From Deltaproteobacteria bacterium (GTDB lineage Bacteria > Desulfobacterota > Binatia > Binatales > Binataceae): a stretch of DNA of 46,572 nt. Below, piece by piece: positions 1 to 8,732 of this stretch. Numbering within the stretch: the first letter of the stretch is position 1; every line of letters begins with the position of its first letter. The position numbers and the translations under genes are program-made. Location of the stretch: contig JAJXZF010000037.1 of the NCBI GenBank assembly GCA_021780225.1, positions 1-46,572 of the forward strand, written 5' to 3'. Below the pieces are notes generated by a model, which had not been told where the DNA came from, ran no database searches, and was given only the letters and a program-made list of their open reading frames with translations.

Positions 1-395
1 CAGCGATCGGTCGGTATCCACGCCGAGATGTCCCAACCGCCGCCGCCGAGGTCGGATACGAAAATCCGCCGCCCAGCCATCCGCGAGGCGATCGCCGCGA
101 CGCTCGCCGCCACCAGATAACGCTGATGGCAGTGGACGACGTCCGCGCCGCGCAGCGCGGCAAGCATCCCGAGCGCGATCGGATTCGAGCGCTGGCCGCG
201 CACATGCCAGGGTTGGCCAATCACGCGGATTTCGAGATTGCCGATCCGTTCGCGGCGGTCGCGCGCGCCGAAGGCGATCAGGACGGTCTCGGTTTCGTCG
301 GCCATGTGACGCGCGAGTTCGAGGGCGTAGCGTTCGCCGCCGCCCCATACGCCGTCTTCGCCGAACGTTGCCGGCGTTATATGCGCCACCCGCAT
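1..395 (-). CDS. Glycosyltransferase family 4, N-terminal part (runs off window)
   Basis: The gene starts at ATG 395-393 and stays open to the window edge, giving 131 residues. The N-terminus begins MRVAHITPATFGE and then has a GGGERYALELARHM stretch, the usual first Rossmann strand and glycine-rich acceptor-side loop of GT4 (GT-B fold) sugar transferases. A second segment, DVVHCHQRYL, matches the 'H-x-H' strand that follows in this family. The nucleotide-sugar-binding C-terminal half is outside the window, so donor and linkage cannot be guessed. It is the last visible gene of the polysaccharide operon, 22 bases after the broken methyltransferase. Expected role: adding a sugar to the exported glycan at the cytoplasmic face. 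Confidence 0.8.
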   Translation of the reverse strand, partial: MRVAHITPATFGEDGVWGGGERYALELARHMADETETVLIAFGARDRRERIGNLEIRVIGQPWHVRGQRSNPIALGMLAALRGADVVHCHQRYLVAASVAAIASRMAGRRIFVSDLGGGGWDISAWIPTDR

Positions 396-417
396 CAGAA
401 CCGCTTTGCCGCGCGAA

Positions 418-939
418 CTACTTTACAACTTCGAGATCCACGCTCAGAAACCATGCGGGAAAGAGCCACGCCCATCGTTGCTCGTATGCGCGCGGATATC
501 GATTGGCCAAACGCCACAATAACTTGTTCGCCAACGTGGGATAAAAAACGATTTGCGCGCGCCGTTTTCGGAAACGCCGGTTGGTATAAAAGCCGAATTC
601 GTCGTCGCCGGTGAAATAGTCAAAACTGAAATAACTCAAATGATGCTTGTGAGTTGGATCGATGAACGAATTCGCGGAGGAAAAATGCGGTGTCGTGATA
701 TGCAGAACAGCGCCGTTGGCCGCAATCCGATGAATTTCGTTCATCGTCGCGACCAGATCGGCGCAATGCTCGATCACGTCGTACGCATGGACCTCCGAGA
801 ATTGATTCTCCGCAAACGGCTACGGCAGCGTGTCGAGATCGTGAACCACGTCGGGGTTCACGTCCGACACGCGATCCAAATTGACAGCCCCGTCCAATCG
901 TTTGCGCCCACACCCGAGGTTCAGGATTTTTGAAGTCAA
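418..939 (-). pseudogene. Class I SAM-dependent methyltransferase, interrupted by an in-frame TAG
   Basis: Translating 939 to 418 in one frame gives SAM-methyltransferase motif I (KILNLGCGRKRLDG), an acidic strand (VNLDRVSDVNPDVVHDLDTLP), and then a TAG stop at 822-820. The frame continues directly with PFAENQFSEVHAYDVIEHC and a C-terminal part to the TAG at 420-418. The motif around the stop (LP-stop-PFAENQF) normally carries Tyr or Trp, so one base change explains it. The probable start is a TTG at 939-937 that overlaps the stop of the upstream glycosyltransferase, matching the coupled style of this operon. Homologues of about this length (173 codons) methylate sugars or lipids in O-antigen clusters. 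Either a real nonsense mutation or a base-call error; the protein as written is not functional. Confidence 0.75.
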
Positions 940-1847
940 GACGCCGATTTTATTATTGCGGAAAGCCGTTTCAGATTGTGGGTGTCGAATAGCCTGGAAA
1001 AGAAGTACGGCCTCAGCAGAAACTGAGGATGATAGGCTATCAACCGGCCGAACGTGCGAAACGAATTCTGATATTCGCCATGGTCGATTTCGCGCAGGGC
1101 TTTGATGAGCAATCCATGAGCGATATAAGTTCGCGTCGATCTGATTAATCGTTTTGCTCTGCGGCCGTACCGTTTTCTGACCAGCCTCTCGAAAATCGCC
1201 GCGTTTGGCCCATATTTATCCGCGAAATCGGCGATATCGGGATCATGATATGTAACGAGCGCTTCGGCTACATACTCGAAGGGACCGTGCTCGCGCGCGA
1301 GCAACCATAAGTACGGATCTTCTCCGCCGCAGCGCGGGAACTCTTCGCAGAATCCGCCGCAGGAATTAAAAACTGACCTCCTCATAATGACCATGGTCGG
1401 AACGATCTTCCATCCTGGGTCGAAAAGCTCGTCAAACTCAGGACCTCGTCTGGCGGGCGAAGCGGACATTCGTACAGGTTCGCCGCTCTCGGTCGTGAGA
1501 TAATCAGAGAAGACGAGAACAGCCTGCCGATTTCTTTCCAATACCGGAACGACTCTAGAAAGTTTTTCGGTTAGCCAGGCATCGTCGGCGTCTAGAAAAG
1601 CCAGATATTCGCCATGAGACACAGCGGCGCCCGCGTTTCTCGCCGAAGCGGCGCCGCCGTTTGGTTTATTGATAACGCGTACTCTATCCGCGTATTTGGC
1701 CAGCACTTCGGCGGTGCTGTCGGTCGAGCCGTCGTTGACGACGATGATCTCCTGACCCTCGAAATCCTGCGCCAGCGCGCTGTCGACCGCTCGTCGAATG
1801 GTCGTCTCCCCGTTAAAGACTGGAATGATCGTGGATACTAATGGCAT
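936..1847 (-). CDS. Glycosyltransferase family 2
   Basis: A GT-A fold inverting glycosyltransferase of 303 residues. The start chosen is ATG 1847, 4 bases after the upstream stop, because MPLVSTIIPVFNGE is the standard GT2 N-terminus; an earlier start would overlap the previous gene. Motifs seen are VVNDGSTDST at about residues 37-45 and the metal and nucleotide-sugar-binding DADD at 86-89, then an ED in GGEDPYLW where the family has its acceptor-side catalytic acid. No membrane segment is visible, so it is probably a peripheral cytoplasmic enzyme. It is a close paralogue of the next gene upstream: both share [17 protein letters not shown]. The DNA is less GC-rich than the core of the operon. 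Sugar specificity is unknown. Confidence 0.87.
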   Translation of the reverse strand: MPLVSTIIPVFNGETTIRRAVDSALAQDFEGQEIIVVNDGSTDSTAEVLAKYADRVRVINKPNGGAASARNAGAAVSHGEYLAFLDADDAWLTEKLSRVVPVLERNRQAVLVFSDYLTTESGEPVRMSASPARRGPEFDELFDPGWKIVPTMVIMRRSVFNSCGGFCEEFPRCGGEDPYLWLLAREHGPFEYVAEALVTYHDPDIADFADKYGPNAAIFERLVRKRYGRRAKRLIRSTRTYIAHGLLIKALREIDHGEYQNSFRTFGRLIAYHPQFLLRPYFFSRLFDTHNLKRLSAIIKSAS

Positions 1848-1851
1848 TGCA

Positions 1852-2853
1852 TTATTCGGATTTTCTGCCGGTCGGCACGTTTGCAAGGCGGCTCTTGGCC
1901 ACCGTTTGCGTACGCGCACTTCGGGTTTCCAGGGCCCCTGACAACAGCCGTTTCAATCTCGCAAGGTTGTGCCTGGAAAACAGCCGCCGTGGACTAACGC
2001 ATCTATAGAGAAAAGTTGGGTCGCATAGGTTCAGCCGCCAGAAAGCCTTTAAGGCGGGTCCGAACTCCCCGCCATCCGCGAATCTTAACGCGCGCGTTAA
2101 AAGTGAAACGCAAATGTCCTTGCGATTCAGCTCGATAAGCGGCTCGACCATGGCGCCGAACTCCAACGGCGCGATGCGGGCAAACTGTCTGAATCCACGG
2201 GCATATTTGAATCCGATCCAATCAAATCCCGGACATCTGTAACGTACCGTAGTCTTGCCGCTCCAACGTAGCGGATTAATTCTTGCCATTTGAAGAAAAA
2301 GCAATATGTCTTCATAAGAACCGCCGTTAAGCTCGAGGCGAAAACCGCCTGTCGCTTTCAATTGCGCGGCTCGCATTACGGTGGCGCTTGGAAGTACATA
2401 ATGCATCCCACTGAGAAGGTCCTGAAGAGTTATCAAATCCGGCGGATGGGTCAAACTCTCGGTCGCGTCGGCGCCAATCTCAATGATGGCCGAAAAGCAA
2501 AGTACCGCTTCCGGGATCGAATCGAGCACCTTTGCGCAGCACTCAAGATGACCCGCAAGCCATTCGTCGTCGTCGTCCAAGAGAGCTATGTACTTGCCGC
2601 GCGCGATCGCGATCCCGGCGTTGCGAGCGGCCGATATGCCTCGATTCGGCTGATGGATAACGCGAATTTTGCCATCGTACCGCGCCAAAACTTCGGTGGT
2701 CGTGTCGATTGAGCCGTCGTTGACGACGATGATTTCCTGACCCGCGAAATCCTGCGCCAAGGCGCTGTCGATCGCGCGCGCGACCGTCGCCGCCCCGTTG
2801 TATACCGGGATTATGGTCGAAACCCGGATTTCAGCTTCAGGCCGTTCGCTCAT
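1852..2853 (-). CDS. Glycosyltransferase family 2
   Basis: 333 residues from ATG 2853, which overlaps the stop of wzt as ATGA; this and the [10 protein letters not shown] start of the fold at residues 11-20 decide the start over an ATG six codons earlier. [11 protein letters not shown] lies at about 43-53 and a DDDD metal-binding motif at 93-96. The C-terminal third is basic and ends [21 protein letters not shown] without a membrane helix. It is paralogous to the following gene (936-1847), probably by tandem duplication followed by divergence, so the two may add different sugars of the same repeat. Inferred site: inner face of the cytoplasmic membrane, on a lipid-linked glycan. Confidence 0.87.
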   Translation of the reverse strand: MSERPEAEIRVSTIIPVYNGAATVARAIDSALAQDFAGQEIIVVNDGSIDTTTEVLARYDGKIRVIHQPNRGISAARNAGIAIARGKYIALLDDDDEWLAGHLECCAKVLDSIPEAVLCFSAIIEIGADATESLTHPPDLITLQDLLSGMHYVLPSATVMRAAQLKATGGFRLELNGGSYEDILLFLQMARINPLRWSGKTTVRYRCPGFDWIGFKYARGFRQFARIAPLEFGAMVEPLIELNRKDICVSLLTRALRFADGGEFGPALKAFWRLNLCDPTFLYRCVSPRRLFSRHNLARLKRLLSGALETRSARTQTVAKSRLANVPTGRKSE

Positions 2854-4115
2854 CGGTCGTCGATGCTCCAACTGGCTTCACAGAAAACTGCTCCAAGGTT
2901 TGGCGGCGGCAAGCGACCGGTGCCCGTCAAGTCGGATGGCAGCACTTCAAAGCCGATAGCGTCGAAAATCACGTCGAAGTCGCCGGTCGCGTCGCCCAGC
3001 CACAAGTCGATCGAATAGGTTCCGGGAATCAGCATCAGCCGCTCGATCCGGCAAATGATCGTTGCCTCCGCCAGCGGCGCGCATTCGGCAAGCTGCGAGC
3101 AGAAGCGATCGCTGACGCAAAAGACCGGCGCGCCGTAGCTGGTCTTGATTACCGAACCGAGCACCGGGCGCAGCGGGCGCGTTGCGCGATACGAGACGCG
3201 AATCTCCATCGGATCGCCCAGCCGTATGGCGCCGCTGGGTTTCTCGTCGCCGCTCCGCAACTCAACCCGCGTCATCGTCGGCGTATCGCCCGGACGGCGT
3301 CCCGGATGCGCGGCGAGGTCGGCGGCGCCGGTGTCCGGCGCCGCGCCTTCGGCCACGTAACGCGCCATCACCGTCATCGGATCGCCGCTCGCCGCGAGCG
3401 CGCCGCCGCTCAGCATCACGCATCGCGTGCAGAGCGCCTCGATCGCGGCCATGTTATGGCTTACGAACAGAACGGTTCTGCCGCCGCGCGCCACCTCGCC
3501 CATCTTGCCGAGGCATTTTTTCTGAAACGCGATGTCGCCGACCGCCAGCACTTCGTCCACCAAAAGGATTTCCGGGTCGAGATGGGCCGCGACGGCGAAG
3601 CCGAGCCGCACGTACATCCCGCTCGAATACCGCTTCACCGGAGTGTCGATGAAATCGTCGATTTCGGCAAAGGCGACGATCTCGTCAAATTTGCGGATGA
3701 TTTCCGCGCGGCGCATCCCCATGATGGCGCCGCTCAGGAAGATGTTTTCGCGTCCGGTCAGCTCCTGATGGAAGCCGGTGCCGACTTCGAGCAGGCTGCC
3801 GACGCGCCCGTGCAGCTCGATGCGGCCGGCGGTCGGCTCGGTGATGCGCGAGAGAATTTTCAGCAGGGTCGATTTGCCCGCGCCATTGCGGCCAATCACG
3901 CCGAGCACCTCGCCCGGCGCGACCTCAAAACTTACGTTCTTGAGCGCCCAGAAATTTTCGGTTCCACGGTCCTCCGAGCGATTGCCCAGGCGCCGCAGCG
4001 CGCGAATTGGCGCCAGCGCCGCGCTGGCGACCATGTCGCGAATCGTCACGAAATTCTCGCGACGGCCGATCGCGTAGCGCTTGCCCAGTTTTTCGACGCG
4101 GATTATCGGCTGCAT
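2850..4115 (-). CDS. wzt: ABC transporter ATP-binding protein for polysaccharide export (Wzt type, with C-terminal glycan-binding domain)
   Basis: 421 residues from the ATG at 4115 ([14 protein letters not shown]), preferred over an ATG at 4175 that would overlap the methyltransferase. Walker [10 protein letters not shown] lies at 75-83, the ABC signature [10 protein letters not shown] at about 163-172, Walker B ILLVDE at 183-188, and the H-loop FVSHN just after. The segment [22 protein letters not shown] is diagnostic of the Wzt/TagH/RfbE branch. About 150 further residues form a beta-rich C-terminal domain like the Wzt-C domain, which in known O-antigen systems recognises the modified non-reducing end of the glycan. 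It should pair with the permease at 5010-5951 and drive transfer of the lipid-linked glycan across the inner membrane. Methyltransferases beside it could supply the terminal modification. Confidence 0.93.
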   Translation of the reverse strand: MQPIIRVEKLGKRYAIGRRENFVTIRDMVASAALAPIRALRRLGNRSEDRGTENFWALKNVSFEVAPGEVLGVIGRNGAGKSTLLKILSRITEPTAGRIELHGRVGSLLEVGTGFHQELTGRENIFLSGAIMGMRRAEIIRKFDEIVAFAEIDDFIDTPVKRYSSGMYVRLGFAVAAHLDPEILLVDEVLAVGDIAFQKKCLGKMGEVARGGRTVLFVSHNMAAIEALCTRCVMLSGGALAASGDPMTVMARYVAEGAAPDTGAADLAAHPGRRPGDTPTMTRVELRSGDEKPSGAIRLGDPMEIRVSYRATRPLRPVLGSVIKTSYGAPVFCVSDRFCSQLAECAPLAEATIICRIERLMLIPGTYSIDLWLGDATGDFDVIFDAIGFEVLPSDLTGTGRLPPPNLGAVFCEASWSIDDR

Positions 4116-4140
4116 CGGCTTGCTTGGCGCGGGCGGCGCG

Positions 4141-5004
4141 TCACCGATCCTCGGTCGGTCGTTGCAATATCGCAAACATCGCGAAGCAAAATTTTTCCTT
4201 CAGCGCCGCGGGCAGCCGCTGGCTGAGCTTTTCGACGCCGTAGCAGATAGCGACTGGAGCCGTTCCCCGCAACCGCGAGAACCCGCAATGTCCGGTGATG
4301 AACGGGGTGGCGAACAATTCGAGACGCTCAACCTCGAGGCCGACCCGTGCAACAAGTGCGGCGAGTTCGCCGGGCGTTATCAGGAACAGATGGCCGTCCG
4401 CGTCGGGGCGGAATTGCCGCGCTTCCAAATCGGACTCGTTTTTTATTTGCGAGTAGGTAGGCAAGAAATTGCGAAAGTACGCGCCGTTCGGCGTGGTCAG
4501 AAGAATCCGCCCGCCCGGTTCGAGAAAACGCTTGAGATGACGCAAGAGTTCAACCGGATGCGCAACGTGTTCGATCACCTCGCAGGCCGCCACCAGATCG
4601 AACAGGCCGGTTCGCGCGGGATCAAGATCGAGGACGTTGCCGGGCAACGCCTTAATCAACGGACCGTTTTCAAAGTGCGCCAGAGCTTCGCGCAACTCCT
4701 CGGCGCGCAGATCGTTCGCGCATGCGGACGCGCCGGCGCCAATGATCGATGCGCTCAACGCCGCGTCGCCTGCCGCTACTTCAAGCAGACGCCGCGGTTT
4801 AAGCGAGGCCGCCAGATTCAGCGTCGTGAGCGCTCGCATGCGCCCATAAGCCTCGTAAGACGGCGGCCATCCGCGGCCGAAATTCCATCCGCCGGCGTCG
4901 CGCTCTCTCGCCGCCTCCGCAAGCGGTCGCACGACCGAGAGGCCGCGCCGGCACGCGTCGCGAAATAGATGTGCTGTCGGAAGACTGGCCGTGGAATAAC
5001 GCAT
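4141..5004 (-). CDS. Class I SAM-dependent methyltransferase
   Basis: 287 residues from ATG 5004, 5 bases after the permease stop; the open frame extends much further upstream but only as an antisense-type shadow of the permease. Motif I is [12 protein letters not shown] at about 73-84, the second-strand acid is ANDLRAEE near 97-104, the post-I motif is [11 protein letters not shown] at 140-150, and [14 protein letters not shown] follows at 161-174. This is the Methyltransf_11/23 type common in polysaccharide clusters. The C-terminal region (FATPFITGH, then a [14 protein letters not shown] stretch) is moderately hydrophobic, as in membrane-associated sugar methyltransferases. Its position between wzm and wzt suggests it modifies the glycan just before export. 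Acceptor unknown. Confidence 0.85.
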   Translation of the reverse strand: MRYSTASLPTAHLFRDACRRGLSVVRPLAEAARERDAGGWNFGRGWPPSYEAYGRMRALTTLNLAASLKPRRLLEVAAGDAALSASIIGAGASACANDLRAEELREALAHFENGPLIKALPGNVLDLDPARTGLFDLVAACEVIEHVAHPVELLRHLKRFLEPGGRILLTTPNGAYFRNFLPTYSQIKNESDLEARQFRPDADGHLFLITPGELAALVARVGLEVERLELFATPFITGHCGFSRLRGTAPVAICYGVEKLSQRLPAALKEKFCFAMFAILQRPTEDR

Positions 5005-5009
5005 AGGCG

Positions 5010-5951
5010 CTATACTATATCGGCGAATTGGCGTTCCATCCGGCGGAACGACCAGCCGGCGGCGATCAGAAAAACCGCGGTCATTGCGCACGCCAATCCA
5101 AGGCCGCTCCAATCGATGGCGCGGCCGAAGACCGCGGCGCGGAACGCCTGAATCATTCCGCTCAGCGGATTCAGCGCCAGCAGCCAGCGCCAGCGTTCCG
5201 GAATGAACTTGAGCGGATAGATGATCGGCGTCAGGTACATCCAGATTTGCAGCAGGAACGGCAGTGCGTAGCGCACGTCGCGGTACTTGACGTTCAACGC
5301 CGACATCCACATGCCCACGCACAGCGCGAACAGGGCGGTCAGCGCCATCAGCGGCGGTATCAGCAGCAGGCTCGCGCCGAACGGCATGCCGTAATGAAAC
5401 GCCATCAGGAACATGATCGACGCCGAGATAGCGAAATCGACGAGGCCGGCGCACACCGCCGCGGCCGGAATCACCAGCCGCGGAAAATAGACCTTCGTGA
5501 TCAATGCGGCGTTGCCGACCAAGCTGTTGCTCGCGGTGGTTACGGCTTGATTGAAATAGGTCCACGGCAGCAGCCCGGCGAAAACGAAAATTGGATACGG
5601 CTCGCCGTCGGACGGCACTTTGGCGAGCCGCCCGAAGAGCACGGTAAAGATCGCCATCGTCAGCAGCGGCTGCAGAATCACCCACGCGACGCCCATCGCG
5701 GTTTGCTTGTAGCGGACTTTCACGTCGCGCCAGGCGAGGAAATAGAGCAGGTCGCGATGCGCCCAGAGGTCGCGGAAATCAAAACCGCGAAGAGCTTTGC
5801 CACCTTCTATGACCAGCGTAGGAACGCGCGGCGCGCCGATAGCGCTGCCGGCGGCTGAAGCCGCCGCGCCGCATGGCGGCGTCTCGGCGTTCGGCGGAGC
5901 TTCCTCCGTTGTCATCGGGCTTTCCATAATTTCGTGGCGCAGCGCCTTCAT
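5010..5951 (-). CDS. wzm: ABC-2 type permease for polysaccharide export (Wzm type)
   Basis: 313 residues; the start is ATG 5951, forming an ATGA overlap with the upstream glycosyltransferase stop. After a cytoplasmic N-terminus of about 75 residues come LLYFLAWRDVKVRYKQTAMG and WVILQPLLTMAIFTVLFGRL, the signature entry of O-antigen/teichoic-acid ABC-2 permeases. About six hydrophobic segments follow, including YPIFVFAGLLPWTYFNQAV, LVDFAISASIMFLMAFHYG, ALTALFALCVGMWMSALNVKYRD and ALPFLLQIWMYLTPIIYPL. The NPLSGMIQAFRAA motif near the C-terminus is also typical. It forms the membrane channel of the exporter with the ATPase two genes downstream. Confidence 0.93.
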   Translation of the reverse strand: MKALRHEIMESPMTTEEAPPNAETPPCGAAASAAGSAIGAPRVPTLVIEGGKALRGFDFRDLWAHRDLLYFLAWRDVKVRYKQTAMGVAWVILQPLLTMAIFTVLFGRLAKVPSDGEPYPIFVFAGLLPWTYFNQAVTTASNSLVGNAALITKVYFPRLVIPAAAVCAGLVDFAISASIMFLMAFHYGMPFGASLLLIPPLMALTALFALCVGMWMSALNVKYRDVRYALPFLLQIWMYLTPIIYPLKFIPERWRWLLALNPLSGMIQAFRAAVFGRAIDWSGLGLACAMTAVFLIAAGWSFRRMERQFADIV

Positions 5952-7180
5952 CGGGTTGAAGCTTTATCAAAGCTGATCGCCGAGTCCGATCCAATCGCAT
6001 CGGCGGGCGCTGTTGAGACGGCGGCGACAAATGCGGCGGCCATGTCGCGCCAGGTGTATGCGCGCAGTCGCGCGCCGAGCGCCGCGACCTGCCGAGCCAC
6101 GGCGTCCTGCCGCGAACGCCACCGCAGCAGGCGCGCCGCGAGGTCCCTAGAATCGTTCGGGTCGGGCAACAGCAGGTCTTCGAGCTCAGCCGGATAGCGC
6201 TCGGCGACTCCGGCCGCGCGGCTGACGATCGCCGGCACGCCCGAGCATAGCGCTTCATGAACGTTCAGGCCGTACGATTCGTAACGCACCGGACTTACCA
6301 AAAGGTCGGCGGCGGCGATCACTTCCGGGACCTGGCGCGTGAAGCCCAGAAAGCGCACGCGGCTTGCAAGCCCGGCCTGCGCGATAATGGCGCGCCAGCG
6401 TTCGAGGTCGCGTCCGCCGCCCGCCGCGATCAGCGTCGCATCCCATGACGAATCCCGCGCGAGATCGCGCCATGCGGTCCAGAGCGTATCGAAACCTTTG
6501 CGCTGGTCGTGGCCGAATGCGCCGACGAACGCGACCAAGTCGCCGTCGATCGGCGCGCCCAACGCCGCTCGTGCGGCGGCGCGCCGTTCGGCGGTGACGG
6601 CGCGCCATTCAGGCTCGCAGCCGAGATAGACGGTGCGAACGCGCTCGGGTGCGACGCCGCACAATTTGATCAAATCGCGGCGTGTGCGCTCCGAATTCGC
6701 GATCAAAAAGCGCGATTGCGGCAGCAGTCGCCGCTCAAGCGAGACGTCGCGGGCGTGGCCGATACGGTTTTTGATGCGGAACCATCGCGGCCCCGAGGCC
6801 GCGCCGCCGCGCCACGCTCTGTGCACATAATGAATCCAGTTGATGTCTTGCCAATCGCAATTCGTGCCGTTGACGACAACGCGGGCGCCGGGAGAATCCG
6901 CGAGGACGCGCGCCGCCACTGAACGGCCCAGCCGTGCGAGTCCGCGACGCGCCAGAAAAAACGAACCCGCCGGGCGCTCAGCGAGATAAACGCGGACATT
7001 CGGCAACGCCGCGAATTCCTCATCGACGCGATACGCGACCAGATGCACCGGCGCGCCGGACTCGGCCAAATAGCGCGCGAGTTCGCCGTTGGCCCGATCC
7101 ATCCCGCCGTCGCGATGGAATCCGCCGCAGACGATCGTCCACGGCGCCGCGAATGGATTTGCCGGCGCTGCGGCGCTCAT
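5948..7180 (-). CDS. Glycosyltransferase family 4
   Basis: 410 residues from ATG 7180, which overlaps the stop of the upstream membrane protein (ATGA); an ATG 28 codons earlier lies inside that gene. N-terminal TIVCGGFHRDGGMDRANGEL is a GT-B acceptor-domain start. The donor domain begins near VAFVGAFGHDQRKGFDTL, and the E-x7-E region is visible as RYESYGLNVHEALCSGVPAI at about 298-317, where the glutamates contact the nucleotide sugar. VYLGCEPEW precedes the donor domain, as usual. It is expected to be a retaining transferase acting on the lipid-linked glycan in the cytoplasm. Sugar specificity cannot be read from the sequence. Confidence 0.88.
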   Translation of the reverse strand: MSAAAPANPFAAPWTIVCGGFHRDGGMDRANGELARYLAESGAPVHLVAYRVDEEFAALPNVRVYLAERPAGSFFLARRGLARLGRSVAARVLADSPGARVVVNGTNCDWQDINWIHYVHRAWRGGAASGPRWFRIKNRIGHARDVSLERRLLPQSRFLIANSERTRRDLIKLCGVAPERVRTVYLGCEPEWRAVTAERRAAARAALGAPIDGDLVAFVGAFGHDQRKGFDTLWTAWRDLARDSSWDATLIAAGGGRDLERWRAIIAQAGLASRVRFLGFTRQVPEVIAAADLLVSPVRYESYGLNVHEALCSGVPAIVSRAAGVAERYPAELEDLLLPDPNDSRDLAARLLRWRSRQDAVARQVAALGARLRAYTWRDMAAAFVAAVSTAPADAIGSDSAISFDKASTR

Positions 7181-8517
7181 GCGGTATGGCCGAGCGGTGC
7201 GGCTGCGGATGCGGATCGGCGCCGCACCGGTGACGCGGCGCGGACGTGCGGCGCCGAAATCCATCCCGCATAAAAGAGCAGAAGGGCGGTGCCCGGAATC
7301 GCGGTCAGCAGGCCCAGCCCGGTCTGCGCGATCACGAACATAAAACCCAGTTCAATCCGGGCGAGCCATTTGCCCAGTTGCCACGGATCGCGCTCGCTCG
7401 CAAGCGCGCGCGTGAGCGTCCACACGATGAATGCGATCCAGAGCGCCAGTCCGGGCAACCCCTGCTCGAGCATTATCCTGCCGTATTCGTTTTCGATCTC
7501 GACCGGATTTTTCAGCAGCGGCTGAAGAAAATACGGAATGCTGGTGCCGCCGCCGCCCAGCCCATTGCCCATCGGATACTCGAACGCCAGCTTGAAAATG
7601 CTGTCGTTGATGCTGCCGTGAATTCGCGTTTTGACGTACTGCGTATTTTCCAGCGTGACGAAGCGGCGCATCCGCGGCGAGATCGTAATCAATACGCTGA
7701 CCACCGCGATCAGCGCCACCCATCCGGCCCATGGGAAATTGCGCACCCGTCCGGAGAAAGTCGCCGCCGCTCCGAGCACGAACAACAGGACCGCGTCGGT
7801 GCGCGACGCGGAAAGGAACACGCATACGGCCGAGGCGCCGAGCGCGGCGAGCAACAGCGTCCGCGCGCGGGAGCCGCGCCGCTCCTGCAACATCGCGCCG
7901 AGCAGCAGTGGAATCACGAAAGCCGATTGGCCTCCGAGCGCGGCGGCCTGCACGAAAGTGCCGGGCAAACGGTAGGCCAATTTCGAACCGACGGAGACGT
8001 CCATGCTCTTGTAGATGAGCTCGGTCACCGCGTTGCGCGGATAAAATCGCGGCACTCCCCAATGGATTTCCGCAAGCGCGAAACCGAGTTCGACGAACGA
8101 CAGCCATCCGAGGCCGATCGCGAACCGCCGCACCGTCCGGCCGTCGGCCATGGCGCCGATCGCGAGGTACGGGAGAAAGAAGATCTGGCCGCGCCAGCCG
8201 ACCAACTCGATCAAGATATTCTGGAGCGGCAGCAGCAGCATAATCGTCGGCCACGCGAAAAGCGCGATTATCCACGGCATCACGGGCCGCAATTTCATCC
8301 GCTCTGCGGGCGAAAGCACGCGGGTGAAGAGGGAAAGGACGAAGCCGATCGAGGCGGCGTCGAAGATGAAGTGCGAGGCGGCTTCGGGCAGATTGGCGCG
8401 CACGATGCCATAGAAATAGCCGACGATCGACGTGGCGATCAGGCCGGCGGCGAGCGAGCGCCGCCCCGCAAGGAAGCCGGCGATCAGCGCAACCGCACAA
8501 AGAATCGCCGAGATCAC
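7177..8517 (-). CDS. Wzy/WaaL-like O-antigen polymerase or ligase family membrane protein
   Basis: 446 residues starting at GTG 8517. About ten to twelve hydrophobic segments are visible, the first at residues 1-20 (MISAILCAVALIAGFLAG). A long extracytoplasmic loop after the NTQYVKTRIHGSIND region carries the GNGLGGGGTSIPYF stretch, and a late ENEYGRIMLEQGLPGL segment matches the conserved ligase/polymerase signature (N/D-x-x-x-x-x-x-E-x-G-x-x-G) of the O-antigen ligase family. Role: polymerising repeats or joining the glycan to its acceptor on the periplasmic face. It sits among cytoplasmic glycosyltransferases and is a second such protein besides 11870-14794. Whether it is polymerase or ligase cannot be settled from sequence. 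Confidence 0.8.
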   Translation of the reverse strand: MISAILCAVALIAGFLAGRRSLAAGLIATSIVGYFYGIVRANLPEAASHFIFDAASIGFVLSLFTRVLSPAERMKLRPVMPWIIALFAWPTIMLLLPLQNILIELVGWRGQIFFLPYLAIGAMADGRTVRRFAIGLGWLSFVELGFALAEIHWGVPRFYPRNAVTELIYKSMDVSVGSKLAYRLPGTFVQAAALGGQSAFVIPLLLGAMLQERRGSRARTLLLAALGASAVCVFLSASRTDAVLLFVLGAAATFSGRVRNFPWAGWVALIAVVSVLITISPRMRRFVTLENTQYVKTRIHGSINDSIFKLAFEYPMGNGLGGGGTSIPYFLQPLLKNPVEIENEYGRIMLEQGLPGLALWIAFIVWTLTRALASERDPWQLGKWLARIELGFMFVIAQTGLGLLTAIPGTALLLFYAGWISAPHVRAASPVRRRSASAAAPLGHTA

Positions 8518-8681
8518 GCGATTTGATCTCGCAGAAATTCGCGCCAGTTAGATGGCGGATTTTTTAGACGAATTGACAATCTATTCTCTGGAACTTTGAT
8601 GATCTCGAAATGGAATTCTCTGAGCGCTGGTTCTCGATCGACGTAATTGGCGCGCCGCAAATCTTGGGAAAGCTCCCGCAA
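8514..8681 (-). CDS. Possible small coding remnant ending in a GTGA overlap
   Basis: Between the methyltransferase stop (8733) and the Wzy-like start (8517) one frame reads like protein: it passes NYVDREPALREFHFEII and RLSIRLKNPPSNWREFLRDQ and stops at TGA 8516-8514, sharing GTGA with the next start as other gene pairs here do. The only in-frame start after the last stop is TTG at 8681, giving 55 residues, with no good ribosome-binding site. The frame is the same as that of the methyltransferase upstream, separated from it by stops at 8733-8735 and just above 8681. It may be the C-terminal relic of a lost gene or a very short gene. No family recognised. Confidence 0.3.
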   Translation of the reverse strand: MRELSQDLRRANYVDREPALREFHFEIIKVPENRLSIRLKNPPSNWREFLRDQIA

Positions 8682-8732
8682 GCCTGTTGGTCATTCTGAA
8701 CAGCGCGTGGCGGAGCGAAAGCCCGCCTTGCG

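Noticed and set aside
5005-5685. Upstream extension of the 4141-5004 methyltransferase frame
   Set aside because: It overlaps the permease gene on the same strand and is low-complexity Arg/Ala sequence; the methyltransferase fold begins only after ATG 5004.
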